Shown here: piece by piece, positions 45,636 to 52,178 of the stretch
Layout of the letters: every line of letters starts with the position of its first letter
Position numbering within the stretch: the first letter of the stretch is position 1
Assembly (NCBI GenBank): GCA_019118325.1
Contig: DWZE01000138.1
Location: 1-52,178 of the forward strand
DNA: 52,178 bases
Reading direction: 5' to 3'
Source: Candidatus Bacteroides intestinavium
GTDB taxonomy: Bacteria; Bacteroidota; Bacteroidia; Bacteroidales; Bacteroidaceae
The notes under the pieces: generated by a model
What the model saw: the letters and a program-made list of their open reading frames with translations, nothing else
Databases searched by the model: none
What the model was told of the DNA's origin: nothing
Translations under genes and position numbers: made by a program

Positions 45636-46589
45636 TTAATAAATCTGACGGGCAACCTCACGTATACTATCGGCCGCCCCAATGGAATAGAAATGAATAC
45701 TGGGAACCCCATGAGCCATAAGCTCACGGCACTGCGTGACACACCATTCAATACCGACCTGACGTACTTGTTCATCGGTCGTACATTTCTGCACCTCACG
45801 CGCCAATTCATCCGGTATATCCACCTTGAAAGTCTTGGGAATAATGCTGAGTTGCGTAAGTTTCTTCATCGGCTTAATACCCGGGATAATGGGGCAAGTA
45901 ATACCTGCAGCACGAGCCCGCTCCACAAAGGAGAAATATTTGCGATTATCATAAAACAATTGGGTAACAGCATATTCAGCCCCCGCCTCAATTTTCTTCT
46001 TGAGCCAATAAAGGTCAGACTCAAGATTGGGTGCCTCCTCATGCTTTTCCGGATAACATGCCACACCATAACTGAAGGGAGTCTTAGTAACAGTCATTTC
46101 CGAACCATCCACAAAAATTCCCTTATTGAAATTATTGATTTGCTCTTCCAAGTCTATGGCATGGGCATGACCACCCTTTTCCGGCACGAAAACAGACTCA
46201 TGCTTGGCCTTGTCTCCACGCAATACCAATAAGTCAGTGATTCCGAGAAACTGAAGATCGAGCAGAGTATACTCCGTATCCTCACAAGTATATCCGCTAC
46301 ATAGAATATGAGGCACTACTGTGATACCATATTTGTTTTGAATTGCAGCGGCTACTGCTACCGTCCCCGGACGCCGACGCAGACGATTCCGTTGAAAAAG
46401 CCCGTTCCCCAACTCTTTGTAGACATATTCACTCCGATGAGTAGTGATATTGATGTACTTAGGGTCGAACTCTCGCAACATATCAATAGTCTGATACAAG
46501 CGTTCAATGCCCGTCCCTTTCAATGGGGGCAATATTTCAATGGAGAAAGCTGTCTTCTCCTGGCTATTTATCAAATCGATTACTCTCAT
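45636..46589 (-). CDS. metF: Methylenetetrahydrofolate reductase
   Basis: A 318-residue flavoprotein that reduces 5,10-methylene-THF to 5-methyl-THF for methionine synthesis. Motifs: KTAFSIEILPPLKG at the start (Glu of the active site), YINITTHRS, HILCSGYT, LVLRGDK and EAGAEYAVTQLFYD, with PGIKP. I chose MRVIDLINSQ (46587-46589); the longer frame would cover the promoter. It leads the metF-holB-ricT-gldH operon. Confidence 0.95.
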   Translation of the reverse strand: MRVIDLINSQEKTAFSIEILPPLKGTGIERLYQTIDMLREFDPKYINITTHRSEYVYKELGNGLFQRNRLRRRPGTVAVAAAIQNKYGITVVPHILCSGYTCEDTEYTLLDLQFLGITDLLVLRGDKAKHESVFVPEKGGHAHAIDLEEQINNFNKGIFVDGSEMTVTKTPFSYGVACYPEKHEEAPNLESDLYWLKKKIEAGAEYAVTQLFYDNRKYFSFVERARAAGITCPIIPGIKPMKKLTQLSIIPKTFKVDIPDELAREVQKCTTDEQVRQVGIEWCVTQCRELMAHGVPSIHFYSIGAADSIREVARQIY

Positions 46590-46647
46590 TTCTTTTTCGT
46601 TATCATTTAATATATACGCTCTACAACGAAAGAGATTGTATAGTGGG

Positions 46648-46655
46648 CAAATGTA
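46648..46655 (-). promoter_or_regulatory. -7 box for the metF operon
   Basis: TACATTTG on the minus strand fits TAnnTTTG; 58 bp before the metF ATG and only 35 bp after the stop of the fimbrillin-like gene. Confidence 0.5.
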
Positions 46656-46689
46656 CGAAAAAGAAATGAGATATGTTTTACTCAAAGGC

Positions 46690-48600
46690 TTAATTTCTGA
46701 TTAAACGGATCGAGAGACCTTTATACATCGAATCTCCTTTGGTTTTAGTGGCTTCATTAACCACCGCATTGTCCTCACCTATAAAGAACACTGTTTCTGC
46801 GGGAATTGTGTTTTCATCATAATCCCATGTCCAGAAAGCTGCCATTTTCTTTCGGTTGATATTGGTATTCGCTTCTTCATCATCCGGACACGACCATACT
46901 CCCAACGGGGCAATGTACATCATCGCCTCATTGCCGGCAGATGCAACCTCACCGCTGCCGGACAAGGATTCCCACTCACCGGTTTTCAGCAAAGAGACAT
47001 CGCCGCCGATGTACGCATCCAATGTTTCCCAATCCTCTGCGGACGGAATCCTCCAGCCATCCACGCAGATTGACTTTCCCTCCACTAACAACGCCTCACC
47101 GCTATAAAAGCAGGCACCGTCCGTTTCCGACTTATGATACCCCGCTACACCATCCAAGCGCCACACTTCCTCCAATTCCGTTCCATCCACATAGCGGTCC
47201 GCCTTCAGATTCTCCCGCATCCAATATTGCGTCCCTATTTTCACCAAAGAATATTGCTGTATGTTCAAAGGATCCCGACTGTCATACAACATATCAGTCA
47301 GCACATTCACCCGGACAGACGAACTTGGAGGCTCCAGGCACAGCGCACCATCTTCATCAAAATAAACAGCTTGCACCGGAGCCAATTCGCCCTCATGGTA
47401 TGTGAAGGTATTATCCACCTCGTCCCAACGAAGCGTACCTCCGTTAATATCCTCGTCCACATCGAGCAATTGGAGCACAGTACCTTGAGTCAAATCCGCC
47501 GTCCCATCCGCTAACAAAGGATAGGAAACGATGGCTCTGGTTGCCCATTCATCGGAGAGCAGATATTCCTTACAGATTTCAGCTATCTCCTTTCCATTCA
47601 TATGCACGTTATAGATATTGGATCTCTCAAAAGACAATGCCGACAAATGAAGTGCCGAGGCTCCTTCCTCCGTTTCCACACCTCCAATTTCCTCATCACT
47701 CACCGGCCATTCTGCAATAGATGCCACCACACCATTCAACATATGGCTTTCGCTTTCTTCCGCATAGATTTCCAATTCATATTGCAGATTTCCATCCAAC
47801 TGTTCGAGATCGGGCATCGGACATGTATAAACACGCCCGTTCCATTCCATTTGAAATGCCTGATCCCCATCTAATGCCTGCGGAATTAAAATCAACTCCT
47901 TACCTACCAAATTGCCGGTTTCTTCATCCAATTCCCATGTTCCCATCGGTACAACATCAGAAACACCTTCAAAATCTGTAAATATCTGCTTGTCAAAATT
48001 ATAATTAGCACGCGTGTAAAAACCTGTAGCCACTATTCTTGGATTATCCTGAACCATTTCTTCTGCCAAAACATCTCCAACAGGAACCAAGTTAATCTTC
48101 AAGTTCGTAAAACAATGATTGAAATTCAAAGAAACAGACTTTTCCGAACTTAGTACTTGCTCCTTGGATGCCGTCATAAAATCACTGGCAGAATAAGCAT
48201 CATCAACACTTTGGTCAGCCTGTATACTGACCGGAATAGTAGCCGTCCCTTCTTGAGCACCTTCCGTCTGATAAGGATAATAGGCTACAAAATCCAAAGC
48301 ATTATCACCCTCGGGATAGAAAACAGGATCTTTGGAGGTCAATGTATTCTTTTCCCCACACGTCAACAACAGATTGTCAATATAGCGTTCTTCCGATATA
48401 GTTTTGCCGGCAAGCATAGCATACAAGCCGATTTCATCCCCCATATCAAAGGCATTATTGGTCACCTTAGTGGTAGATTTTTCTATCTGTACAGAAAACG
48501 TAATGGGAACACTGCTTTCTTTCACTTCTGTTTCAATCTCATTCACACATGAGACATTTAACAAAATACAAGCAAGCAAACTGTAGTGAAAGTTCTTCAT
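46690..48600 (-). CDS. Fimbrillin-like lipoprotein with FISUMP-type C-terminus
   Basis: A 636-residue lipoprotein: Cys18 in NVSC. Residues about 30-310 are fimbrillin-like (STTKVTNNAFDMGDEIGLYA, then FVAYYPYQ and FNHCFTNLKINL). The C-terminal ~180 residues carry the FISUMP pattern IGTQYWMRENLKADRYVDGT, WRIPSAEDWETLDAYIGG and YKGLSIRLIRN. It is probably surface exposed; binding partner unknown. The layout matches the protein at 10941-12680 but the C-terminal subtypes differ. A stand-alone gene with its own -7 box. Confidence 0.87.
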   Translation of the reverse strand: MKNFHYSLLACILLNVSCVNEIETEVKESSVPITFSVQIEKSTTKVTNNAFDMGDEIGLYAMLAGKTISEERYIDNLLLTCGEKNTLTSKDPVFYPEGDNALDFVAYYPYQTEGAQEGTATIPVSIQADQSVDDAYSASDFMTASKEQVLSSEKSVSLNFNHCFTNLKINLVPVGDVLAEEMVQDNPRIVATGFYTRANYNFDKQIFTDFEGVSDVVPMGTWELDEETGNLVGKELILIPQALDGDQAFQMEWNGRVYTCPMPDLEQLDGNLQYELEIYAEESESHMLNGVVASIAEWPVSDEEIGGVETEEGASALHLSALSFERSNIYNVHMNGKEIAEICKEYLLSDEWATRAIVSYPLLADGTADLTQGTVLQLLDVDEDINGGTLRWDEVDNTFTYHEGELAPVQAVYFDEDGALCLEPPSSSVRVNVLTDMLYDSRDPLNIQQYSLVKIGTQYWMRENLKADRYVDGTELEEVWRLDGVAGYHKSETDGACFYSGEALLVEGKSICVDGWRIPSAEDWETLDAYIGGDVSLLKTGEWESLSGSGEVASAGNEAMMYIAPLGVWSCPDDEEANTNINRKKMAAFWTWDYDENTIPAETVFFIGEDNAVVNEATKTKGDSMYKGLSIRLIRN

Positions 48601-48627
48601 GGTTAAAAATTTGAATTAGTAATGTTA

Positions 48628-48635
48628 CAAAAATA
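48628..48635 (-). promoter_or_regulatory. -7 box for the fimbrillin/FISUMP lipoprotein
   Basis: TATTTTTG on the minus strand, followed by TAACATT; 27 bp before the ATG. Upstream DNA is AT-rich with no firm -33 box. Confidence 0.45.
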
Positions 48636-48714
48636 AGACTTTATTCTTAATAAACCATATAATCTACAGTATTTAACACAAAAAACAAGCATAATCCGCT
48701 CCCATACGACAAAA

Positions 48715-48900
48715 TCAGCCAACAAACACCTCATCACCATTCATTCCAAATCCAATGCCTACCCAAGTTTTCCACACCTCATAGCCTGTTACTTGAGACT
48801 GAGAGTATAGGAATGCTGCATCTCCTGCACATATGGTACAATAGCCAACCGCTGATATGACGAACAAATACCTGCGCACCAACCACTCCACTCCGTCCAA
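48715..48900 (-). CDS. Possible 61-residue ORF, doubtful
   Basis: The frame encodes a hydrophobic first half (YLFVISAVGYCTICAGD) and a Gly-rich end (VGIGFGMNGDEVFVG). No promoter or family is recognised. It may be a small secreted peptide gene or a scrap of a decayed one. The DNA around it (48601-49050) is AT-rich and otherwise empty, apart from a near-palindrome at about 48903-48921. Confidence 0.25.
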   Translation of the reverse strand: MDGVEWLVRRYLFVISAVGYCTICAGDAAFLYSQSQVTGYEVWKTWVGIGFGMNGDEVFVG

Positions 48901-49052
48901 TCCTTATATATTATATAAGGTAGGAATAACATCAACGGCATTTGGGTTTGCATCAAACGTTCAAAACCTATGTATGAACATAAAAGCGATTACCTTATTA
49001 ACATGAATTCGATATAGCTACAGGAAACTCCAGACGTTTAAACATTATTATA

Positions 49053-49238
49053 ATACCCGTTGGCGGAATTAATCGGAGCATGATAGGCCACGGGCGGAGA
49101 TATCTGCGAGCAAAGGCGGAGATATCTTCGGACAAGGACGGAAATATCTCTGGACAAAAGCGGAGATATCCGCCCGCAAAGCCGTACAATGGACCGACAG
49201 ATAAAGTGCATATTGGTTATAATTCCGCCAACGGGTAT
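49053..49238 (+). repeat. Repeat element C: 4 x 22-bp array inside 19-bp perfect inverted repeats
   Basis: The arms ATACCCGTTGGCGGAATTA (49053-49071) and its exact inverse (49220-49238) enclose GATATC at 49099, 49121, (AATATC) 49143 and 49165, spaced exactly 22 bp, with spacers like TGCGAGCAAAGGCGGA. The left flank continues into CATGATAGGCCACGGGCG, like element B. The element is 186 bp, close to element A (183 bp). It lies upstream of the WYL regulator gene. Confidence 0.9.
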
Positions 49239-49371
49239 ATCTACAAACATCTGACATACCTCGCTCTTGCACATGGATAGGAACAAGGTAGGAAGGAGGT
49301 GGGAGAAATAGAGGAGTTCAGGATAGGTATTTCACGGATTTTGCAGATTAAATGATTCGTTTCCCCCCAAA

Positions 49372-49388
49372 ACGACACGTTTTGTCGT
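49372..49388. promoter_or_regulatory. Operator-like palindrome before the WYL gene
   Basis: ACGACA (49372-49377), spacer CGTTT, TGTCGT (49383-49388): a perfect 6-bp inverted repeat that covers the expected -33 region of the WYL gene promoter. Autoregulation by the WYL protein is an inference. Confidence 0.5.
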
Positions 49389-49398
49389 CCGCTCCTCC

Positions 49399-49406
49399 TA
49401 TCTTTG
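49399..49406 (+). promoter_or_regulatory. -7 box for the WYL gene
   Basis: TATCTTTG followed by CAATC fits TAnnTTTG; 31 bp before the ATG at 49438. Confidence 0.6.
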
Positions 49407-49437
49407 CAATCAAGAATAACCAATTACAAATCACACT

Positions 49438-50343
49438 ATGGGCAAACGATTGGAAGGCCTGCAACGGATGTTGGTCATCGTCAACAAACTGAAGGGGAGC
49501 AGTTCGGGCATCCCCGTGGAGGAACTGGAACGATATGTCACTCTCCGCATGGAGGAGCGTGGCTATACGGGCGTCAACCTGCGCACCCTGCAACGCGACC
49601 TGCAGGACATCGCTTCATTGTTCGGCATCCGGATAAAACATGAACACGGGGGTTACCATATCATTGAAGAGGATGAACAAGAATGGAACCGCTACGAAGA
49701 ACTATTGCTGAACTTCGACCTGCTGAACGCCTTGGAGGGCGACAGTACGCTGGCCTCGTATGTCCTGCCCGAGCATCACCGCCCACTGCATAGCGAATGG
49801 CTGGCCTCGCTGATTGGAGCCATCAAACGCTCGCATCCCGTGGAGTTCCAATACGTGTTGGTGCGGTACGACGACCAACAGGTGAAGAAGAAGGTCCTAC
49901 CCCACTTCCTGAAGGAATCCAACCAACGCTGGTATCTCCTGGCCTACGAGGGCGACACGCTGAAAACCTTTGGCGTGGACCGCATCCGCAACCTGCATGT
50001 GCTGGACAACGAGCATTTCCGGCGCGACACTTCGATAGACGTGCAGGCCCTCTTCCGTGATTGCTACGGTATCTGGGACCAGGCGGACATCCCCGTCGAG
50101 GATATCGAATTGCGTTACGATGCCTTGGACGGCAAGTTCCTCAAATCCGTCCCCCTGCACCATTCGCAAGTGATACTGGCCGATACGCCCGAGGAGTTCC
50201 GCATCGCCCTGCGCCTGCGCATTACCAACGATTTTGTAATGGAACTGCTCTCGCGCAGCCGCTCGCTGGAAGTTATCCGCCCCCTGCACTTGCGCGAACG
50301 GGTACGCCACATTTACGAAGCAGCTTTGCGCAGAAATGCTTAA
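49438..50343 (+). CDS. WYL-domain transcriptional regulator
   Basis: A 301-residue regulator. The N-terminal helix-turn-helix part (about 1-75; KRLEGLQRMLVIVNKLKG, then YTGVNLRTLQRDLQDIASLFGI) is followed by a WYL domain (about 120-215; HPVEFQYVLVRYD, HFLKESNQRWYLLAYEGD and TFGVDRIRNL) and the WCX C-terminal part (about 225-300). WYL domains sense nucleic acid or nucleotide ligands in phage-defence and DNA-damage regulators, and many WYL proteins in Bacteroidetes are of unknown role. An operator-like palindrome overlaps its promoter. The next gene follows after 18 bp. Confidence 0.92.
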   Translation: MGKRLEGLQRMLVIVNKLKGSSSGIPVEELERYVTLRMEERGYTGVNLRTLQRDLQDIASLFGIRIKHEHGGYHIIEEDEQEWNRYEELLLNFDLLNALEGDSTLASYVLPEHHRPLHSEWLASLIGAIKRSHPVEFQYVLVRYDDQQVKKKVLPHFLKESNQRWYLLAYEGDTLKTFGVDRIRNLHVLDNEHFRRDTSIDVQALFRDCYGIWDQADIPVEDIELRYDALDGKFLKSVPLHHSQVILADTPEEFRIALRLRITNDFVMELLSRSRSLEVIRPLHLRERVRHIYEAALRRNA

Positions 50344-50361
50344 TCTTAAAGGATATCGACC

Positions 50362-50700
50362 ATGAGTGCTAAATTCAAGAAGTATGTAGGCTATTTCATT
50401 GTGGCCGTGGTGCTCATCGGACTGGGCAAGCAATGCCATCGTGAAGCACCGGTAAACGGCACTAAGGAATACTTCCCACCCGAAGCCTCCTCCTCGCGCA
50501 GTGCCCCTCTTCGCCAAGGGGAAGCATCGCCTTGTTCTCGGCAAAGCCCGGCCCGGTCCTCCTACACGGAATCTGACCTTTGGAACCGTCCCAACATGAC
50601 GATGGACGGCAACGAAGGCATCAATCCCGCGGATGCCGAAGCGACGGAGTACGACCTGATGCAGGAAGACCCGGATTTGCACGACTTCATAGCGGACTAA
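50362..50700 (+). CDS. Small membrane-anchored protein, function unknown
   Basis: A 112-residue protein with one N-terminal helix (about 9-22, GYFIVAVVLIGLG), a Ser/Arg/Pro-rich middle and a very acidic end (MTMDGNEGINPADAEATEYD). It lies 18 bp after the WYL gene and is probably cotranscribed; it could be its only target or a passenger. No family is recognised. Confidence 0.65.
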   Translation: MSAKFKKYVGYFIVAVVLIGLGKQCHREAPVNGTKEYFPPEASSSRSAPLRQGEASPCSRQSPARSSYTESDLWNRPNMTMDGNEGINPADAEATEYDLMQEDPDLHDFIAD

Positions 50701-50726
50701 AAATAAACACAATATCCCCGTATGAG

Positions 50727-50757
50727 TTTGTTTATCAATTAAAAGTTAGTATCTTTG
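50727..50757 (+). promoter_or_regulatory. Promoter of the structured RNA
   Basis: TTTG (50727-50730), 19-nt spacer, TATCTTTG (50750-50757): full Bacteroides consensus, followed directly by the RNA hairpin and not by a coding start. Confidence 0.8.
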
Positions 50758-50759
50758 CC

Positions 50760-51008
50760 GTGTCGGTCAGAAGTGCCTGCCGACAAACTTACTTAGTAGC
50801 TAATTGATGAAAGTGTAGCTTTTATCCTTCGTTAGAAAGTCTGGTAAACTTTGAGAATACAAGGAATAGCAATCACGCTCATCACTTGTCTGTATATGCT
50901 TGTTCAAACCATATACATTACAAGTGTGGGGATATTGTCTATTTGTATTCGGGTTTTACCAGAGCCTCTGACAAGATAGACAGTGGGACTCCACACTTTC
51001 TTTTTATT
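50760..51008 (+). ncRNA. Structured RNA candidate (Bacteroidales-1 / 6S-like)
   Basis: A ~250-nt non-coding stretch starts right after a consensus promoter and ends in TTTTT. Helices: TGTCGG/CCGACA (50761-50785); CTGGTAAA (50841) with TTTACCAG (50955); GAATACAA (50855) with TTGTATTC (50943); CACTTGT (50883) with ACAAGTG (50920) enclosing GTATATG/CATATAC; GAAAGT (50835) with ACTTTC (50995). A rival fold pairs AAGTGTGG (50922) with CCACACTT (50991) and ATTGTCTAT (50934) with ATAGACAGT (50976), just before the T run. From memory the layout resembles the Bacteroidales-1 RNA motif, a long RNA bounded by such a promoter and a terminator and proposed to be a 6S RNA. It could also be a leader of the gene at 51073. 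Confidence 0.6.
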
Positions 51009-51072
51009 AATGCGTCTGAGGGGTCCGGACGAAGAAATGTTACAAAATATGAATCAATTTTGGTTTCCTTCA

Positions 51073-52089
51073 ATGAATAATGTTTTCTTTCGGATGGTCA
51101 TAACATACTTCATGCTTATAACCATAAGCAGTTGCAATTCCAATAGGGATTCATCACTCCCAGAGATCACTCACTTAGCCTTTCAAAACGAAAGAAATGG
51201 AAATTGGGGAATGATAGGCATTGATGGAAAAGTATTATTTAAAGACAAAATTAACTATAGAATAGATTTGCATCCTTCTTATGCAGTTAATGGCGTATTC
51301 AGAACATGGGAATTTGACCAAAGTGAAAGAGTTGAAAGGTTAAAATATTATACGGCAACAGAGAACCCTAACCCAATAGGCCTATTAGAAGGCTATAAAG
51401 AAGGAGGTGTATATAGTGAAGGGATTATTCCTGTAGTACCTTATGATTCACGCATACACTATATAAATCTTCAAGGAGATACTGTATTTTGTTTGAATCA
51501 TTATAAAGGGAAAGATATTTCTATGGTAAGTTCTTTTTTTACAGACCATCGAGCCTGGTTCATGACAGAAGATTATAAATACGGTTACATTAATCCAAAA
51601 GGTGAAGTCGTAATAGAGCCCATATATGATAACATTTCTCCTTTTCACAATGGAAAGGCTATTGTTTATGACAAACAAAATGATAAATATATTGCTATAG
51701 ACACAAATGGGAAAGTCTTATTTGAAGTTGGAGCAAATGGCAAACAAACACATTATCCATTTTTTCACAATGGATACTGCATATTAGGAAACTTTTTATA
51801 CAACGAGAAAGGAAAACTAATACAACGTCTACCTTCAACTATCGATTTCGCTTCTCCATTCAAAAAAAATGTGGCTTTGGTCCAAAATCAAGAAACGAGA
51901 TTATGGCAATTAATAGATATTCACGGGAATACTATAGGAAACTCTCAACATGATAATGCTCTGGGGATGATTGATGATTTCGTATATGTAGGAGACACAC
52001 TTGCAAAGGAGTGGGAAGAAGATGAGTCTAAATATATGAACGTTTATATAATTAATTCAAGTTTCGCAAGTTCAACTTGCAGGTTTTAA
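51073..52089 (+). CDS. WG-repeat lipoprotein
   Basis: A 338-residue protein from the ATG at 51073 (MNNVFFRMVITYFM, lipobox Cys21 in ISSC); the open frame extends further upstream into the RNA gene, without a signal peptide. WG-type beta repeats recur: NGNWGMIGIDGKVLF, DYKYGYINPKGEVVIEPIYD, NDKYIAIDTNGKVLFEV and LWQLIDIHGNTIG. These repeats are known from many bacteria without clear function. The gene is strongly AT-rich against its neighbours, which suggests transfer. Its last 18 bp overlap the end of a converging gene, so the C-terminus (SSFASSTCRF) may be an altered one. Confidence 0.82.
   Translation: MNNVFFRMVITYFMLITISSCNSNRDSSLPEITHLAFQNERNGNWGMIGIDGKVLFKDKINYRIDLHPSYAVNGVFRTWEFDQSERVERLKYYTATENPNPIGLLEGYKEGGVYSEGIIPVVPYDSRIHYINLQGDTVFCLNHYKGKDISMVSSFFTDHRAWFMTEDYKYGYINPKGEVVIEPIYDNISPFHNGKAIVYDKQNDKYIAIDTNGKVLFEVGANGKQTHYPFFHNGYCILGNFLYNEKGKLIQRLPSTIDFASPFKKNVALVQNQETRLWQLIDIHGNTIGNSQHDNALGMIDDFVYVGDTLAKEWEEDESKYMNVYIINSSFASSTCRF
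52066..52080. terminator. Small perfect hairpin at convergent gene ends
   Basis: GCAAGTT and AACTTGC (7 bp, 1-nt centre) lie inside the overlap of the WG gene and the minus-strand gene. It could serve as a weak shared terminator; TTTT follows 3 nt later on the plus strand. Confidence 0.35.
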
Positions 52090-52178
52090 TCTATAAATGT
52101 CGCAAATATGTTTCATATCTTCCTCCCTGTTGATGATAGCCTGATAGATATCTTCATCAGTCAATCCGAAGAGTTCCG
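52072..52178 (-). CDS. C-terminal end of a gene leaving the window
   Basis: On the minus strand 34 codons are open from the window edge (first whole codon at 52174-52176) to TGA at 52072-52074. They read as normal protein: ELFGLTDEDIYQAIINREED, then MKHICDIYRLKPAS. I cannot name the family. It converges on the WG gene with an 18-bp overlap. Confidence 0.55.
   Translation of the reverse strand, partial: ELFGLTDEDIYQAIINREEDMKHICDIYRLKPAS

Noticed and set aside
50883..50926. tRNA or tmRNA in the structured RNA region
   Set aside because: No cloverleaf, no T-loop consensus and no CCA end; helices fit a long rod with alternative folds.

Overview
The window looks like a chromosomal segment of a gut Bacteroidales bacterium, most likely a Bacteroides-type species. 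The signs are fused SecDF, BACON-domain and fimbrillin-like lipoproteins, a DUF2723 glycosyltransferase, GldH, a rimP-nusA-infB operon, and many promoters of the Bacteroides form (TTTG, about 19 nt, TAnnTTTG). No rRNA, tRNA, intact insertion sequence or CRISPR array was seen. All calls come from reading the sequence; no database search was run.

Layout. 1-3.8 kb: 3' part of a DUF2723 membrane glycosyltransferase-like gene followed directly by a polysaccharide deacetylase. 3.9-13.6 kb: a surface/accessory region with a repeat-built BACON lipoprotein, a fimbrillin-like/M64 metallopeptidase lipoprotein, a small lipoprotein, an untracked 52-codon peptide gene, a fimbrillin-like lipoprotein with a C-terminal FISUMP-like domain, and a polytopic membrane protein. 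13.8-16.3 kb: an overlapping TPR-histidine kinase/NarL-type regulator pair. 16.3-18.3 kb, minus strand: exonuclease III and an EamA transporter. 18.4-23.2 kb: rimP-nusA-infB, whose leader carries a terminator-like hairpin. 23.4-23.9 kb: a collapsed pseudogene. 23.9-29.8 kb, minus strand: secDF, a membrane-anchored EEP-family hydrolase and two overlapping rhomboid proteases. 30.1 kb: HU. 30.5-32.6 kb, minus strand: a 6-bladed propeller lipoprotein, a small membrane protein and divIC/ftsB. 32.7-42.2 kb, plus strand: dnaX, purH and the elongasome cluster mreB-mreC-mreD-mrdA-rodA. 42.6-46.6 kb, minus strand: metF-holB-ricT-gldH in a tight operon. 46.7-48.6 kb: a second fimbrillin/FISUMP lipoprotein. 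49.4-50.7 kb: a WYL regulator and a small membrane-anchored protein. 50.7-51.0 kb: a structured non-coding RNA candidate. 51.1-52.1 kb: an AT-rich WG-repeat lipoprotein, converging on the 3' end of a gene that leaves the window.

The most unusual signal is intergenic. Three places (17.1, 34.5 and 49.1 kb) hold a related element of four direct repeats with an exact 22-bp period, each unit starting with the palindrome GATATC, with shared flanking boxes and, in two cases, terminal inverted repeats. Each lies upstream of a gene reading in the same direction. A fourth site (23.3 kb) has the same 4 x 22-bp design with a different palindromic core, and a fifth (13.65 kb) has five 11-bp repeats just upstream of the kinase promoter. 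I do not recognise these as a named repeat family. Other points of interest are the rimP leader terminator, the RNA at 50.76 kb with competing folds, a WYL operator-like palindrome, a near-identical 522-bp tandem repeat inside the BACON gene, and a possible inverted block at about 31.9-42.2 kb.
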